From assembly GCF_021730395.1 (NCBI RefSeq), contig NC_069368.1, positions 60,269,501 through 60,333,500 of the forward strand: a stretch of DNA of 64,000 nucleotides. Reading direction: 5' to 3'. Origin of the DNA: Mercenaria mercenaria (Eukaryota > Mollusca > Bivalvia > Venerida > Veneridae). Numbering within the stretch: the stretch's first letter is position 1; each line of letters begins with the position of its first letter. Shown here piece by piece: positions 46,621 through 56,998 of the stretch. Both the position numbers and the translations under genes were made by a program. A model generated the notes under the pieces. It had not been told where the DNA came from. It saw nothing but the letters and a program-made list of their open reading frames with translations, and did no database searches.

Positions 46621-46850
46621 TGCAGCAATTAGGCCTTAGATACATGAGTTATCACTAAATTTGACCAAATGACCGGGGGTCGTTTTTTTATGGGAGTGAA
46701 TATTCTTCGTGAGGTTCAGTTTACTTCACGTGGGGGAGTCATAGTACTATGATCTGGAGGTCATAATACTATGACCGGGGGTCACTTTTTCTATAGAATA
46801 ATGACCGGGGGTCATTATTCTATGGGGGTCGAAATACTTCATTACACCGG

Positions 46851-47449
46851 CGACTGTCTTGCAGTCTACCATAAGAGCTGGAGTTGCGCCAATTGACCTA
46901 TAGATAATTGTGTCAGCGTGACGTTAAACCAAACAAAACAAAACATTTACCCAAGGTGAATTTAAACTTATAAGTGTAGAGAAAAATAACAGTCACGATT
47001 TGGCTGAGTCTGCTATGTAAGTGATTATTGAATGAGCAACACCACTAACTTGCTCCCTTTTTACCGGCTACTTTACAAATCTTGAATGTACTCCATGAAC
47101 CCAAAGGATCAGAAAAAAAAAAACAACACTTAGTCAAAGTACGGTAAGACTGTTCTACCGCTTCACAGCGCTGATATACTGCTGTTGTGAAAATTAATAA
47201 ACTCTTAAAGAAGATCCCAAGAAAGCATAGAAAGCAGCCAGGCTTACTCCTTAATTATGTATGTACAAATATTTGGATATTGAATATGAATCGGCTCGAA
47301 AGACTAGGACAACTTTAAAGAACGCCTTCATTATACTGGTGTCATTTTTCTATTTCCCCCAAAACAGTTAGATAAAACTGTAGCTGCATTTAAAACTCAA
47401 TGATTCATGAAATTTTATGTATACATATATATGTACATGCCTGTGCGAT
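46851..47449. other. Unique sequence with a small SINE-tail-like end
   Basis: GTGACGTTAAACCAAACAAA near 46918-46945 looks like the tail of a SINE. Otherwise nothing seen. Confidence 0.4.
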
Positions 47450-47462
47450 TTCTTTCTCCTTT

Positions 47463-47754
47463 CGAGTGCGGGAGTTCGATCCCTGGCCACGTCATACCTA
47501 GGACATAAAAAAGTGGTACTAGTAGCTTCCTCACTTGGTGCTCAACATTAAGGGGATAGTGCTGGGACTGGTCAGCCCGGTGTCAGTATAATGTGACTGG
47601 GTGGGGTATCATGTCACATGTCTACGGCATGATATTCTACTCAATCTACTGAGGCAGCACTATAAAGTTGGGCATTGTGCTCACTGCTACAATTATACAC
47701 CGTCGTTTATATGAATGAAAAATCGCAGAAAAAGACGTTAAATCCAAACACTCA
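47463..47754 (+). mobile_element. tRNA-derived SINE, third type, 5' truncated, 13-bp target duplication
   Basis: It starts within the head at CGAGTGCGGGAGTTCGATCC (B box). Body: GTACTAGTAGCTTCCTCACT, GTGACTGGGTGGGGTATCAT and GCATTGTGCTCACTGCTAC. Tail: AAAGACGTTAAATCC. TTCTTTCTCCTTT flanks both sides (47450-47462, 47755-47767). It ends 207 bp before the start codon of the FReD gene. A decayed copy lies at 60040-60515. Confidence 0.88.
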
Positions 47755-47767
47755 TTCTTTCTCCTTT

Positions 47768-47961
47768 ACAATTTCAACTATCCAATCGTTTTCTTTGATG
47801 TCGAATTGCACGTATAATTTATTCAGTAGCTTATATGTCACGTGACAAAATTTACTGTTCGATTTCAGTTTTGTTTGACCGTAAAGAGACAAAGCGAAAT
47901 GCTGATCATCTGTGACATGGATGCTTCTGTCTCTTTATAAGTTGATGTTTTAAAAAGGAGA
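47768..47961 (+). promoter_or_regulatory. Likely promoter and 5' UTR of the FReD gene
   Basis: This is all the room between the SINE duplication and the start codon. It holds a palindromic E-box GTCACGTGAC at 47837-47846 (the core bound by USF/MITF/TFE-type bHLH-ZIP factors) and a TATA-like CTTTATAAG at about 47933-47941. The latter is too near the ATG unless the leader is very short. The transcription start is unknown. Confidence 0.4.
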
Positions 47962-48302
47962 ATGATGGAGAACTTAAAATTCCGTGCGTTGTCAACGTGT
48001 ATCTTGTCTTTCGTAGTTGTTTGCAACTTTTTATTTTCAGATGGTATCAGCTGGACGAAGTACAGCTTTGAACCAGATTTTACCGGCTATAGATGCTTGC
48101 CAACTTTGACGGTCTTTGAAACAAGCGGCGTCGACAACTCCATGGCACGCGGTAAACTGTGTCACAATCACGAAAAATGCCTAAGCTTCGTCTACGAACA
48201 AGACGACCACAAATGTATTGGATGCATGGTAGATCTTTTTGGTCAACTGTCGATTAACCCTGTCGATGAACTAGTGAGGGTCATCTTACTACAGAATTTT
48301 TG
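47962..48302 (+). CDS. FReD gene exon 1: signal peptide and Apple/PAN-like module
   Basis: Two start codons, 47962 and 47965; the second has the better context (G at +4). Residues 9-27 are hydrophobic ([16 protein letters not shown]), a signal peptide. Then [17 protein letters not shown] and a cysteine-rich part [20 protein letters not shown] with CIGC, which looks like an Apple/PAN fold. The exon ends TTTTTG|GTAAGT in phase 2. A 56-bp intron to CTCAG at 48358 would join exon 2 in frame. Confidence 0.7.
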
Positions 48303-51300
48303 GTAAGTAGATTTTAATTTTGATATTTCATTTACAATTTTGAACTTAAATTGCTCAGCTGTGATTGTCATGCAGCTGTGCGTATTAGAGATTTTAAGTT
48401 TGCAAAAATCGGGATCGATCCCTGTACAGTAATAACATGCGATCATATATACGGAATGAGATATACTATCGAATTAAAAAATATGCACGTATGGTCTTCC
48501 GGCACGTGCACAGAGCGTCTGACTTCGGATATTTTGGAAGAACCCTACGCCTTTACGCGGCCACCTAACTTGTCCGAACCGGAACGTCTTGCACATCAGT
48601 ACAAATATGGAAAGTATCGTTTTTTATTCCAAAGCCTACCTTTAAATTGATAGAAACGCATATTAGGCAGGCTGATGGACTGTAACGAATCCCGATTGAG
48701 GCATTGCATTATTTCATATTATCTAAGATACGTGCTCCGGTCAAGGCATGTGTTGATTAATAATTCTATATCACGAGAATTGTCGCATGGTTTCAGTTAT
48801 AACATTTCTTTGAATAACGAAGTACAAGGCAGCGAGCAAGATAAAATAGTTGCATGTTTTGCTGGTAACTGGATACAGAACATACAGTCGTCTTGAAATT
48901 CCAGAGTCGAGTACCTCTGTTTCACCGCAAGAAATGCAGTATACATGCGTTTAAAGTCCAGGCTAATGCTTTCACTTTTATTTACTTTTCTTTTAGCAGT
49001 AGAAGTATCAATTTTGTATTGTTTTAGGTGCCGATTGCACAGACATACTGGAGAAGAATCGCAGTGCAACAAGTTGTGTATATGAAGTAAAACCGTGGAA
49101 AAGCAAATCGAAATTCAAAGTCCTGTGTGATATGGAAACAAAAGGTGGTGGATGGACGGTTAGTTAGTTTTATGTCACTTTCTTAAACTTGTGTTTATAC
49201 GACAGTGAACAGTTTACCGAGTCCCATTCAAGTCTGATGCGATATACGTAGATAAATGATAAGGGCTCAATAATTAGGTTACTGAATTAGCAAATAGTTT
49301 ACTTATGATACAAAAAGATAAACTTAGGGCTCAGATGTCGGTTTAAAAAGTCACTTGACAATCTACTACGATATGTAGACAACGCTTAGGGCTCAGTGGT
49401 AAATTTACAGAGTCACTTGAGTACAATTTATGTATATTATGATCTACATGTATACTATAATATTAGGTAAGGGCTCAACTGGAAGCTTACTGCGTTGCTC
49501 GTGATACATTATTCAGGGGCTCGATGGTAAATTATTGGGACACTCGGTTCAGTAACAGTTTACTATGATAGAGAAAATAAAAAAAAATAGAAGACATGGG
49601 AAAGCAAACTGGAGATCTCCAGTTAAGGTGAACTTGATATATTCTCAACGATGAAAGTGTGTACTACAGGTCGTTGTTTCCAAAGGATAGATTTTAGATC
49701 TTGGTAACTTTACCGACTTTAGCATTTATTTTGTTGTGTGGCTATCGTACAGCTTTCGATTGCTCGAAGGAGCATGTGTGGTCTTCCTCCGCAAAATTGT
49801 GTTGGAAGTTCCCAATATGAAAATTTGTTGTTTTTTTTTGTGTGTGACACTAAATCCGATAAAATGAAGAAAAAAACTTACTTCAAAGTTTGATAATATT
49901 CAGTAGCTCAACAACTTATCATGTGCCTCAAGTTGTTTTTTTTTCTAAAATACTAGAAAGCAAGCCTGCATTGGAACGGACACTAATACTAAACAGTGAA
50001 TTATTAATGGAAAAGTGTCTGACTTGATATTATCTCTATATTCTTACCTTGCAGGTGTTTCATAACCGATTTGATGGTTCAGTTGACTTCAGTCGAAAGC
50101 TGAAGGACTATGAAAATGGTTTTGGTGACATAAATGGGGAATTTTGGCTCGGTAGGTATATTTAAGTGAATAGCAAGACATCTGTAGACATGATCAACAA
50201 TTATGTCAAATTTTCTGTCTTATCGGTAAAATTATTCCCCTTGAAAAAACCTGGCTGAGCGATATCGATTTTTTATCTGGTTGATACTTTTATATAGAAA
50301 CAAAGATGGAAATATTTTTTGAACAAGTATGTTTTCCTTAGAATGAACGCACAATATTTATTATCCTATCGAAGTGTTTGTCATTCTATCTCTTTACAAA
50401 GATGTGAAAATTATTTATCTGAAATGAAGAATTAATGCTTCCCTTGGTGATTAAAAACCCCACTATCAGTCTCAGTTTACGGCATTTAGTAAACTGAATA
50501 AAATAAGCAAAAACCTGTGATACATATCTTATTATCATGATTATTTCCTCTGTAGTCACTTTATTCATCTTCTGAGAGTATTTATTATTCTATTGAAGTA
50601 TTTTACAGACGATGAATTTTTTATATATTATGTTTTAATTTTGAAACTATTTTAATGTCTTCTTGCTTCCCTAGACGTTTAAAAGTTGATGATTTTTGTA
50701 AAAATTCTTCACTCGTTCGTGTTCGTGGTATTTCCTAACGCGCGCGGAAACTTACGAATTTTCGGAAGTTAAGCTGCCGGAAGAGTTGTATTAATATGTA
50801 GTTTTTCCCGCTACATAAAAGGAAAAACTTATTGAGCTGTTAAAGAGTAACATGAAACAGAGCAAGTATTAAAGAATCAATCATGTAACATTAGCATTTC
50901 CTGTGTTCCGAAATTGTCGGTGCGACAGCTTCATTTCCCTTAAAATAAATCAATTTTTTGTTGATTCTATTTTCTGATTATGATGCAATGATAGGTAACT
51001 GCATAAAGTTTTTCATTTGATTAGGCTGCATACCATTTAGACTTTGTAAAAATATGAATACTGTATATTTAAATGTTTTTTCTTGAGCTTGAAAAAACAA
51101 CAATGTACTAAATCGACCACCAATAAGGCAATGTATGCAAGTTCTGAAACTCATTTTTGGTGTTTTCAGTTTATTGATTAGACAGGAAGTGTAGCAAACA
51201 TCTGAAATATAAAAAAAAACGTTTAATATATTGCTCATGAAAAAACTAGATGAGCCTTGCCATGGGAAAACCAACATAGTGGGTGTGCGACCAGCATGGA

Positions 51301-54300
51301 TCCAGACCAGCCTGCGCATCCGCACAGTCTGGTCAGGCTCCATGCTGTTCGCTTTTAAAGCCTATTGGAATTGGAGAAACTGTTAGCGAACAGCATGGAT
51401 CCTGACCAGACTGCGCGGATGCGCAGGCTGGTCTGGATCCATGCTGGTCGCACACCCACTATGTTGGTTTTGCCATGGCATGGCTCAGATATATTACAAT
51501 AAATACGCGTGAACTATGCAGGTTGTTACATTTGATTTTAACTTAAAACATCTTTTCAGGATTTAAATACATTAAAGAGATGGTCAAGAAAGGTACTCCC
51601 GAGCTAATGATACAGGTGACGGCACAAAATGGGGATACAGGACAGGAGTCAGCTCCAGACTTCAAGTTTCACGATGATGGAGATTATTCATTTTCTGCCG
51701 ATATTGAAAAAAAATGAGCAACAAGGTAAAGTCACACAAAATAACAGATTCTTAGAGAAGCACATACTTGTTATTACATTTGAATTATTCTGTGCAATCT
51801 CTATACTGCAACCTTAATTGGGAATGTTGTTAAGAGATGGAATTCTATTTACCAAGAAAATAAGATATTTTTTGTGGCAAAATATAAAAGGGTTATTATA
51901 ACATTATAACAGTAACTTAATCTGGGATGTTGTATTCTCCGGGATGTTGTATTTGGCTCGAGTGAATTTGCCCTGAACGATCAGCTTCTTTTCAATGCAA
52001 TGAATACACATAACCAGACATTTTAATTCAATTACATCTATTATCTGTTTTTAGCTCACCTGACCACGAAGTGCCCAAGGGTGAGCTTTTGTGGTCAGTT
52101 ATTGTCCAGCGTCCGTCAACACCTCCCAGCCTAAACCACCAGTCCAATTTTGATGAAACTTCACAGGAATGTTTCTTCCATGATCCTTATTGAAAATTAG
52201 TCAAAAAATGAATTCCATACAAAACTCTGGTTGCCATGGCAACCGAAAAAAACAACTTTAAAATCTTCTTGTCCAAAACCACACTAGCAAGGGCTTTGAT
52301 ATTTGGTATGTGGAATCATCTAGTGGTCATCTACCAAGGTTTTGGTCAAATATGGCCCCACCCCAGGGGTCACATGGTTAATATTGACATAAATAGGAAA
52401 ACAATCTTTGAAAATCTTCTTGTCAAAAACCACAGGGCATAGGGCGTTGATATTAGGTATGTGATATCATCTAGTGGTCCTCTACCAAGGTTTTTTCTCA
52501 AATTACGACTTGGTGAAAAAAGGCCCCGCTTCGGTGGTCTCAAGTTTTTTAAATAGACATGTATAAGATTTTTTTAATCTCCTTGTCTTAAACCACAAGA
52601 CATAGGCCTTTGATATTTGGTATGCAGTATTGTCTGGTGGTTCTGTACCAAGATTGTTCAAATTATTATCCAGGGGTGAAAAGAGGCCCCACCCCGGGAG
52701 TCCCAGTTTAATATAGACTTACATAGAAAAAAAACTTGAACTTTTAAAAATCTTTTTGTCTGAAACCACAAGACCTAAGCTTTTGATATTTGGTATGTAA
52801 CATTTACTTATGGTACTCTACCAAAATGGTTCAAATAAAAACCCTGGGGTGAAAAGGTGTAAAGAGGCCCCACCCCGGGATGGGGGGTGGGGTGAGAGGG
52901 GGGTGGCAAGTTTGCAAAGACATATATTGGAAAAATTAAAAATCTTCTTGTATGAAAACTCAAGACCTAGGCCTTTGATATTTGGTATGTAGTATTGCCT
53001 TCTGGTCCTCTACTAAATTTGTTCAAACTATGTCCCTGGGGTGAAAAAAGGCCTCGCCTGGGGGGTACCAAGTTTAACATACTATATAAGACATATATAG
53101 AAATAATCTTTAAAAAAATCTTTTGTTCTGAAACTCTATGACATAGGCTTTCGATATTTGGTATGTTGATTTGCCAAGTGGTCTTTACCAAGATTATTCA
53201 GATTATGCTCCTGACGTGAAAAGAGGCCCCATCCAGGAGGTCCCAAGTTTTACATAGACTAATGTAGGAATTTTTTTTAAAAATCTTCTTGCCTGAAACT
53301 GCAAGGCCTAGGCTTTTGATATTTGGTATGTTGCATTGCCTAATGGTCTTCTACCATAATTGTTCAAATTATGCCCCTAGGGTGAAAAAGGGGCCCTGCT
53401 CACAAGTTTTACATAGATTTAAATAGGAACAAAAATCAAAATGCCTCTTGTCTGAAAGTTCAAGGCTTAAGCCTTTGATAATTGGAATGTAGCATTGCCT
53501 AGTGGGTCTCCAACAAATTGTTCAACTTATGCCCCTGTGGTGAAAAGAGGCCCCGCCACGGGGGTCAGTTGTATATGAGTTATATAGGAAAAATACTTAA
53601 AGAATTATCTGATTATATTTCCTAGGTTGTTTAATTATAATTACCTGATGACCCCAAGTAATTATGGGTCACTTGACTGTGACATTGACCTACTGACCTA
53701 CTTTCTAGTTTTTAAGATACAGCCTTTAAATTTGGATGACATGTACAATTTTGCACACCGATATTAAAACCAACTTTCTGTGACCTTGAATGTGACCCAC
53801 TGACCTACTTTCTTGTTGTTTTTTAATACAGCCTTGAAATTTGGATGACATGTACAGTTTAGCACACCAATCTTAACACTGACTTTCAGTGCCCACGAAT
53901 TTGATCTACTGACCTACTTTTTTGTTATTCAAAATACAGCCTTGAAATTTGAATGACGTGTACAGTTTCGCAGACTGATATCAAAACATAACTTCAGTGA
54001 CCATAACTATGACCTACTTTCTTGTTTTTGTCAAGATACAGCCTTGAAATTTGGATGATATGTAAAGTTTTGCAGACTGATCTTAAAACTGATTTTCAGT
54101 GACAATGACTATGACGTACTGACCTACTTTCTTGTTCTTTAAGATACAGGCTCGAAATTTAGATGACATGTACAGTTATGCATACCGATCTTAAAACTGA
54201 CTTTCAGTAACCATAAGTGTGACCTACTGAGCTACTTTCATAATATTTTAGCATTAGTTTGACCTTTTATTTTGTTTGTATGTATCATATCATGGTTGTT

Positions 54301-54734
54301 ACACATGTCACTATAATAAATAAATTTCTTATCTTATCTTGTCTTATAGCTCATATTACTCAAGTGAGCAATCCAAGGTCATCATGACCCTCTTGTTTGC
54401 ATCTTAGTTTTGTAATAGTAACTCGTACTAGTCTAGATTTACATATTTCTTAATTCTGTTTCAAGGACTGTCAAACGCAGATTTCAGATGCATAAATCAG
54501 TTGGAAGGTACCCCGTTTATTACCACGGACGTAAAATTTGATGGTGATTACGCTGAATGTGCTACAGAGATGGATAGTGCATGGTGGTTCCTGAACTGTG
54601 GGTCAGACTTCTGCAATCTCAATGGTAGATACGGCGAAAACGGACCAACTGGACACTATCACCAGGGAATGGCAGGATATGAAGCACTGAAGGCATCAAG
54701 GATGATGTTTAGACGAACTGAATACAATCAGTAA
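47962..54734 (+). CDS. Fibrinogen-related domain (FReD) secreted protein gene, split
   Basis: Gene span from start codon to stop. Exons: 47962-48302, probably 48359-about 48613, then 49028-49158, 50055-50151, 51560-51725 and 54466-54734. The product would be a secreted protein with signal peptide, an Apple/PAN-like cysteine module, and a C-terminal fibrinogen domain of about 219 residues, as in molluscan lectins and ficolin-like proteins that bind microbial sugars (family knowledge). FReD exon joins are phase 0, 1 and 1. Two problems: the join into 49028 needs a phase 1 donor that was not found, and the A8 run at 51707-51714 shifts the frame. Either this is a pseudogene or recent loss, or the run is miscounted. 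The usual DxDND calcium site is not seen. Confidence 0.75.
48359..48613 (+). CDS. FReD gene candidate exon 2, right end uncertain
   Basis: Starting after GCTCAG, this stretch continues the exon 1 frame exactly (TG|C). It stays open to 48650: [34 protein letters not shown] and [19 protein letters not shown]. The best donor, GGAAA|GTATCG at 48613, leaves phase 2, but exon 49028 needs phase 1. A further small exon between 48650 and 49027, or a weak donor, must exist if this exon is used. It may belong to an alternative transcript. Confidence 0.35.
49028..49158 (+). CDS. FReD gene exon: N-terminal part of the fibrinogen domain
   Basis: Acceptor TTGTTTTAG|GT and donor GGACG|GTTAGT. It encodes [36 protein letters not shown] and TKGGGWT. 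The DC..I start, the YEV-type strand, CDM and GGGWT are hallmarks of fibrinogen-related domains. Enters in phase 1 and leaves in phase 0. Confidence 0.88.
49200..49570. repeat. Degenerate tandem repeat in the FReD intron
   Basis: AGGGCTCA/GGGGCTC words recur near 49262, 49327, 49389, 49466 and 49517 within related units of about 50-77 bp (GTTTACT.TGATA, AGTCACTTGA). Old and non-coding. Confidence 0.5.
50055..50151 (+). CDS. FReD gene exon: central fibrinogen domain
   Basis: Acceptor CTTACCTTGCAG and donor CTCG|GTAGGT. It encodes [19 protein letters not shown] and [14 protein letters not shown]. The NRFDGSVDF...GFG..NGEFWLG string is the most conserved signature of the family. Enters in phase 0 and leaves in phase 1. 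Confidence 0.92.
51252..51486. mobile_element. Long palindromic MITE, copy 3, in a FReD intron
   Basis: Complete copy with both arms, ends GAGCCTTGCCATGG and CCATGGCATGGCTC. It lies 73 bp before the next FReD exon, close enough to fold over the acceptor region in the pre-mRNA. Confidence 0.9.
51560..51725 (+). CDS. FReD gene exon with A8 frameshift
   Basis: Acceptor ATCTTTTCAG and donor CAACAAG|GTAAAG. It encodes [40 protein letters not shown] and [12 protein letters not shown], then hits TGA at 51715. The stop follows a run of eight A (51707-51714). With seven A the frame would read EKNEQQ and leave in phase 1, exactly the phase the last exon needs. So either a one-base insertion inactivates the gene, or the run length is a sequencing error or allele. 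Confidence 0.85.
52048..54397 (-). mobile_element. AACAAGAG-type array element, family E, full-length copy in the last FReD intron
   Basis: On the - strand it opens AACAAGAGGGTCATGATGAC and ends with a hairpin followed by AGGTGAGCTAAAAA. It carries two different arrays. One (53640-54250) has units with AAGAAAGTAGGTCAGTAGGT; the other (52280-53600) has units of about 150 bp with TTTGATATTTGGTATGTAG and GGCCCCGCCCCGG-like blocks (+ strand wording). The copy at 30154 lacks the second array. The joining stretch is AATTATAATTAAACAACCTA. It could instead be two abutting elements. Confidence 0.75.
54466..54734 (+). CDS. FReD gene last exon: C-terminal fibrinogen subdomain
   Basis: Acceptor TTCTGTTTCAAG and stop TAA. 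It encodes [60 protein letters not shown] and the tail [20 protein letters not shown]....LNGRY matches the family's AWWY..C..SNLNG region, whose cysteine pair and pocket bind acetylated sugars. The usual DRDND calcium loop before it and the KIRP ending are altered, so this is a divergent member. Confidence 0.92.
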
Positions 54735-54798
54735 AAACGATGATCGAGCTGAAACAAAGTTTTAGCAAGAAACTTTATATTTTTAGCTTATTTATTTC

Positions 54799-56629
54799 AT
54801 TTTTAGCTCGACTATTCGAAGAATAGTCTAGCTATTCTACTCACCCTGGCGTCGGCGTCGGCGTCGGCGTCACACCTTGGTTAAGTTTTTGCATGCAAGT
54901 ACATACAGCTATCATTTAAAGGCATATAGCTTTGAAACTTATTTATTCTTTTTCTAGGTCAATTACCAACCTCTCTGGGTCAAGTCCCATAACTCTGACA
55001 TGTATTTTGAGCAAATTATGCCCCCTTTTGGACTTAGAAAATTTTGGTTAAAGTTTTACATGCAAGTTACTATCTCCAAAACTAATGCAGATATTGAATT
55101 GAAACTTCACATGTGTCTTCGGGGTTATAAAACTAGTTGATAGCACCAAGTCCATAACTCTGACCTTCATTTTGGCCAAATTATGCCCCCTTTTGGACTT
55201 AGAAAATTCTGGTTAAAGTTTTGCGTGCAAGTACATACAGCTATTACTAAAAGGCATATAGATTTGAAACTTATTTTTTCTTTTTCTAGATCAATTACCT
55301 ACCTCACTGGGTCAAGCCCCATAACTCTGACATGTATTTTGGCCAAATTATGCCCCTTTTGGACTTAGAAAATTCTGGTTAAAGTTTTGCGTGCAAGTAC
55401 ATACAGCTATTACTAAAAGGCATATAGATTTGAAACTTATTTTTTCTTTTTCTAGATCAATTACCTACCTCACTGGGTCAAGTCCCTTAACTCTGACATG
55501 TATTTTGAGCAAATTATGCCCCCTTTTGGACTTAGAAAATTCTGGTTAAAGTTTTACATGCAAGTTACTATCTCCAAAACTAATGCAGATATTGAATTGA
55601 AACTTCACATGTGTCTTCGGGGTTATAAAACTAGTTGATAGCACCAAGTCCCATAACTCTGACCTTCATTTTGGCCAAATTATGCCCCTTTTGGACTTAG
55701 AAAATTCTGGTTAAAGTTTTGCGTGCAAGTACATACAGCTATTACTAAAAGGCATATAGATTTGAAACTTATTTTTTCTTTTTCTAGATCAATTACCTAC
55801 CTCACTGGGTCAAGCCCCATAACTCTGACATGTATTTTGGCCAAATTATGCCCCCTTTTGGACTTAGAAAATTCTGGTTAAAGTTTTGCGTGCAAGTACA
55901 TACAGCTATTACTAAAAGGCATATAGATTTGAAACTTATTTTTTCCTTTTCTAGGTCAATTACCTACCTCACTGGGTCAAGTTCCATAACTCTGACACGT
56001 ATTTTGGGCAAATTATACCCCCTTTTGGACTTAGAAAATTCTGGTTAAAGTTTTACATGCAAGTAACTATCTCCAAAACTACTACAGATATTAAATTGAA
56101 ACTTCACATGTGTCTTCGGGGTTATAAAACTAGTTGATAGCACCAAGTCCCATAACTCTGACATGTATTTTGGGCAAATTATGCCCCCTTTTGGACTTAG
56201 AAAATCCTGGTTAAAGTTTTGCGTGCAAGTACATACGGCTATTACCAAAAGGCATATAGCTTTGAAACTTATTTATTCTTTTTCAAGGTCAATTACCAAC
56301 CTCACTGGGTCAAGTTCCATAACTCTTAACATGTATTTTGAGCAAATTATGCCCCCTTTTGGACTTAGAAAATTCTGGTTAAAGTTTAACATGCAAGTTA
56401 CTATCCCCAAAACTAATGCAGATATTGAATTGAAACTTAACATGTTTCTTCGGGGTTATAAAACTAGTTGATAACATCAAGTCCCATAACTCTGATATGT
56501 ATTTTGGTCAAATTATGTCCCCTTTCGAACTTAAAACTCTTGATATTTAACATTTTGGGTAATAATTTCCTGCTTCTGTGACAATATTTCGAATAGTCGA
56601 GCTTGGCTGTCTTACGGACAGCTCTTGTT
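54799..56629 (-). mobile_element. AACAAGAG-type array element, family F, copy 1, just after the FReD stop
   Basis: On the - strand it opens AACAAGAGCTGTCCGTAAGA and ends at a hairpin of AGACTATTCTTCGAATAGTC then GAGCTAAAAA. Near that end is a (GGCGTC)n run at 54852-54872. The core holds two alternating unit types of about 165-185 bp (GCGTGCAAGTACATACAGCT type and CATGCAAGTTACTATCTCC type), giving a longer compound unit; several are near-identical. It starts 64 bp after the FReD stop, with no AATAAA between. Confidence 0.85.
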
Positions 56630-56693
56630 ATTTGATTACACTACGCTTTGTAGCAATATTTGTTGATCCAGTCGCATTGCCAGGTATAGTAGT

Positions 56694-56998
56694 CGCAACT
56701 TGACCGCGATGGTTGACCTTAGGCTGATTATTCATATCGTTATTTCATTATAGAAATCAAGGGTGCTAAGGGTAGCCGTGTATATTCATATGGAATGAGT
56801 TTGTAAACAGTGCAGTATCAAAGTATATATACTTACATTTGATCAGTGAAAACCTTCCAATACAACAATTTATATTTACTCAAATTCATATTTCCTTTTT
56901 CTCGTGCAGCTCGTGTTTTACCTACACTCCTTTTCAATAATAGGTTGTGCCTTATTATGTTTTAAAATGCAAAGGTCAACCATCGGGGTCAAGTTGCG
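56694..56998. mobile_element. 305-bp TIR MITE
   Basis: Ends CGCAACTTGACCGCGATGG / TTGACCTT and AAGGTCAACCATCGGGGTCA / AGTTGCG are inverted with two or so mismatches over about 27 bp. No target duplication resolved. Non-coding. Confidence 0.75.

Larger units (their letters stand above)
45496..46850. mobile_element. TIR element with long GACCCC-rich inverted ends
   Basis: Ends CCAGTGTAATGAAGTATTTC and GAAATACTTCATTACACCGG extend inward for about 60 bp with GACCCCCATAGAATAACGAC and GGTCATTATTCTATAG. The left side repeats ATAGAATAACGACCCC...GGTCATTATTCTATAG three times with decay. It contains a trinucleotide run and a fragment of an array element (46554-46620). No transposase frame and no clear target duplication. 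Confidence 0.7.
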
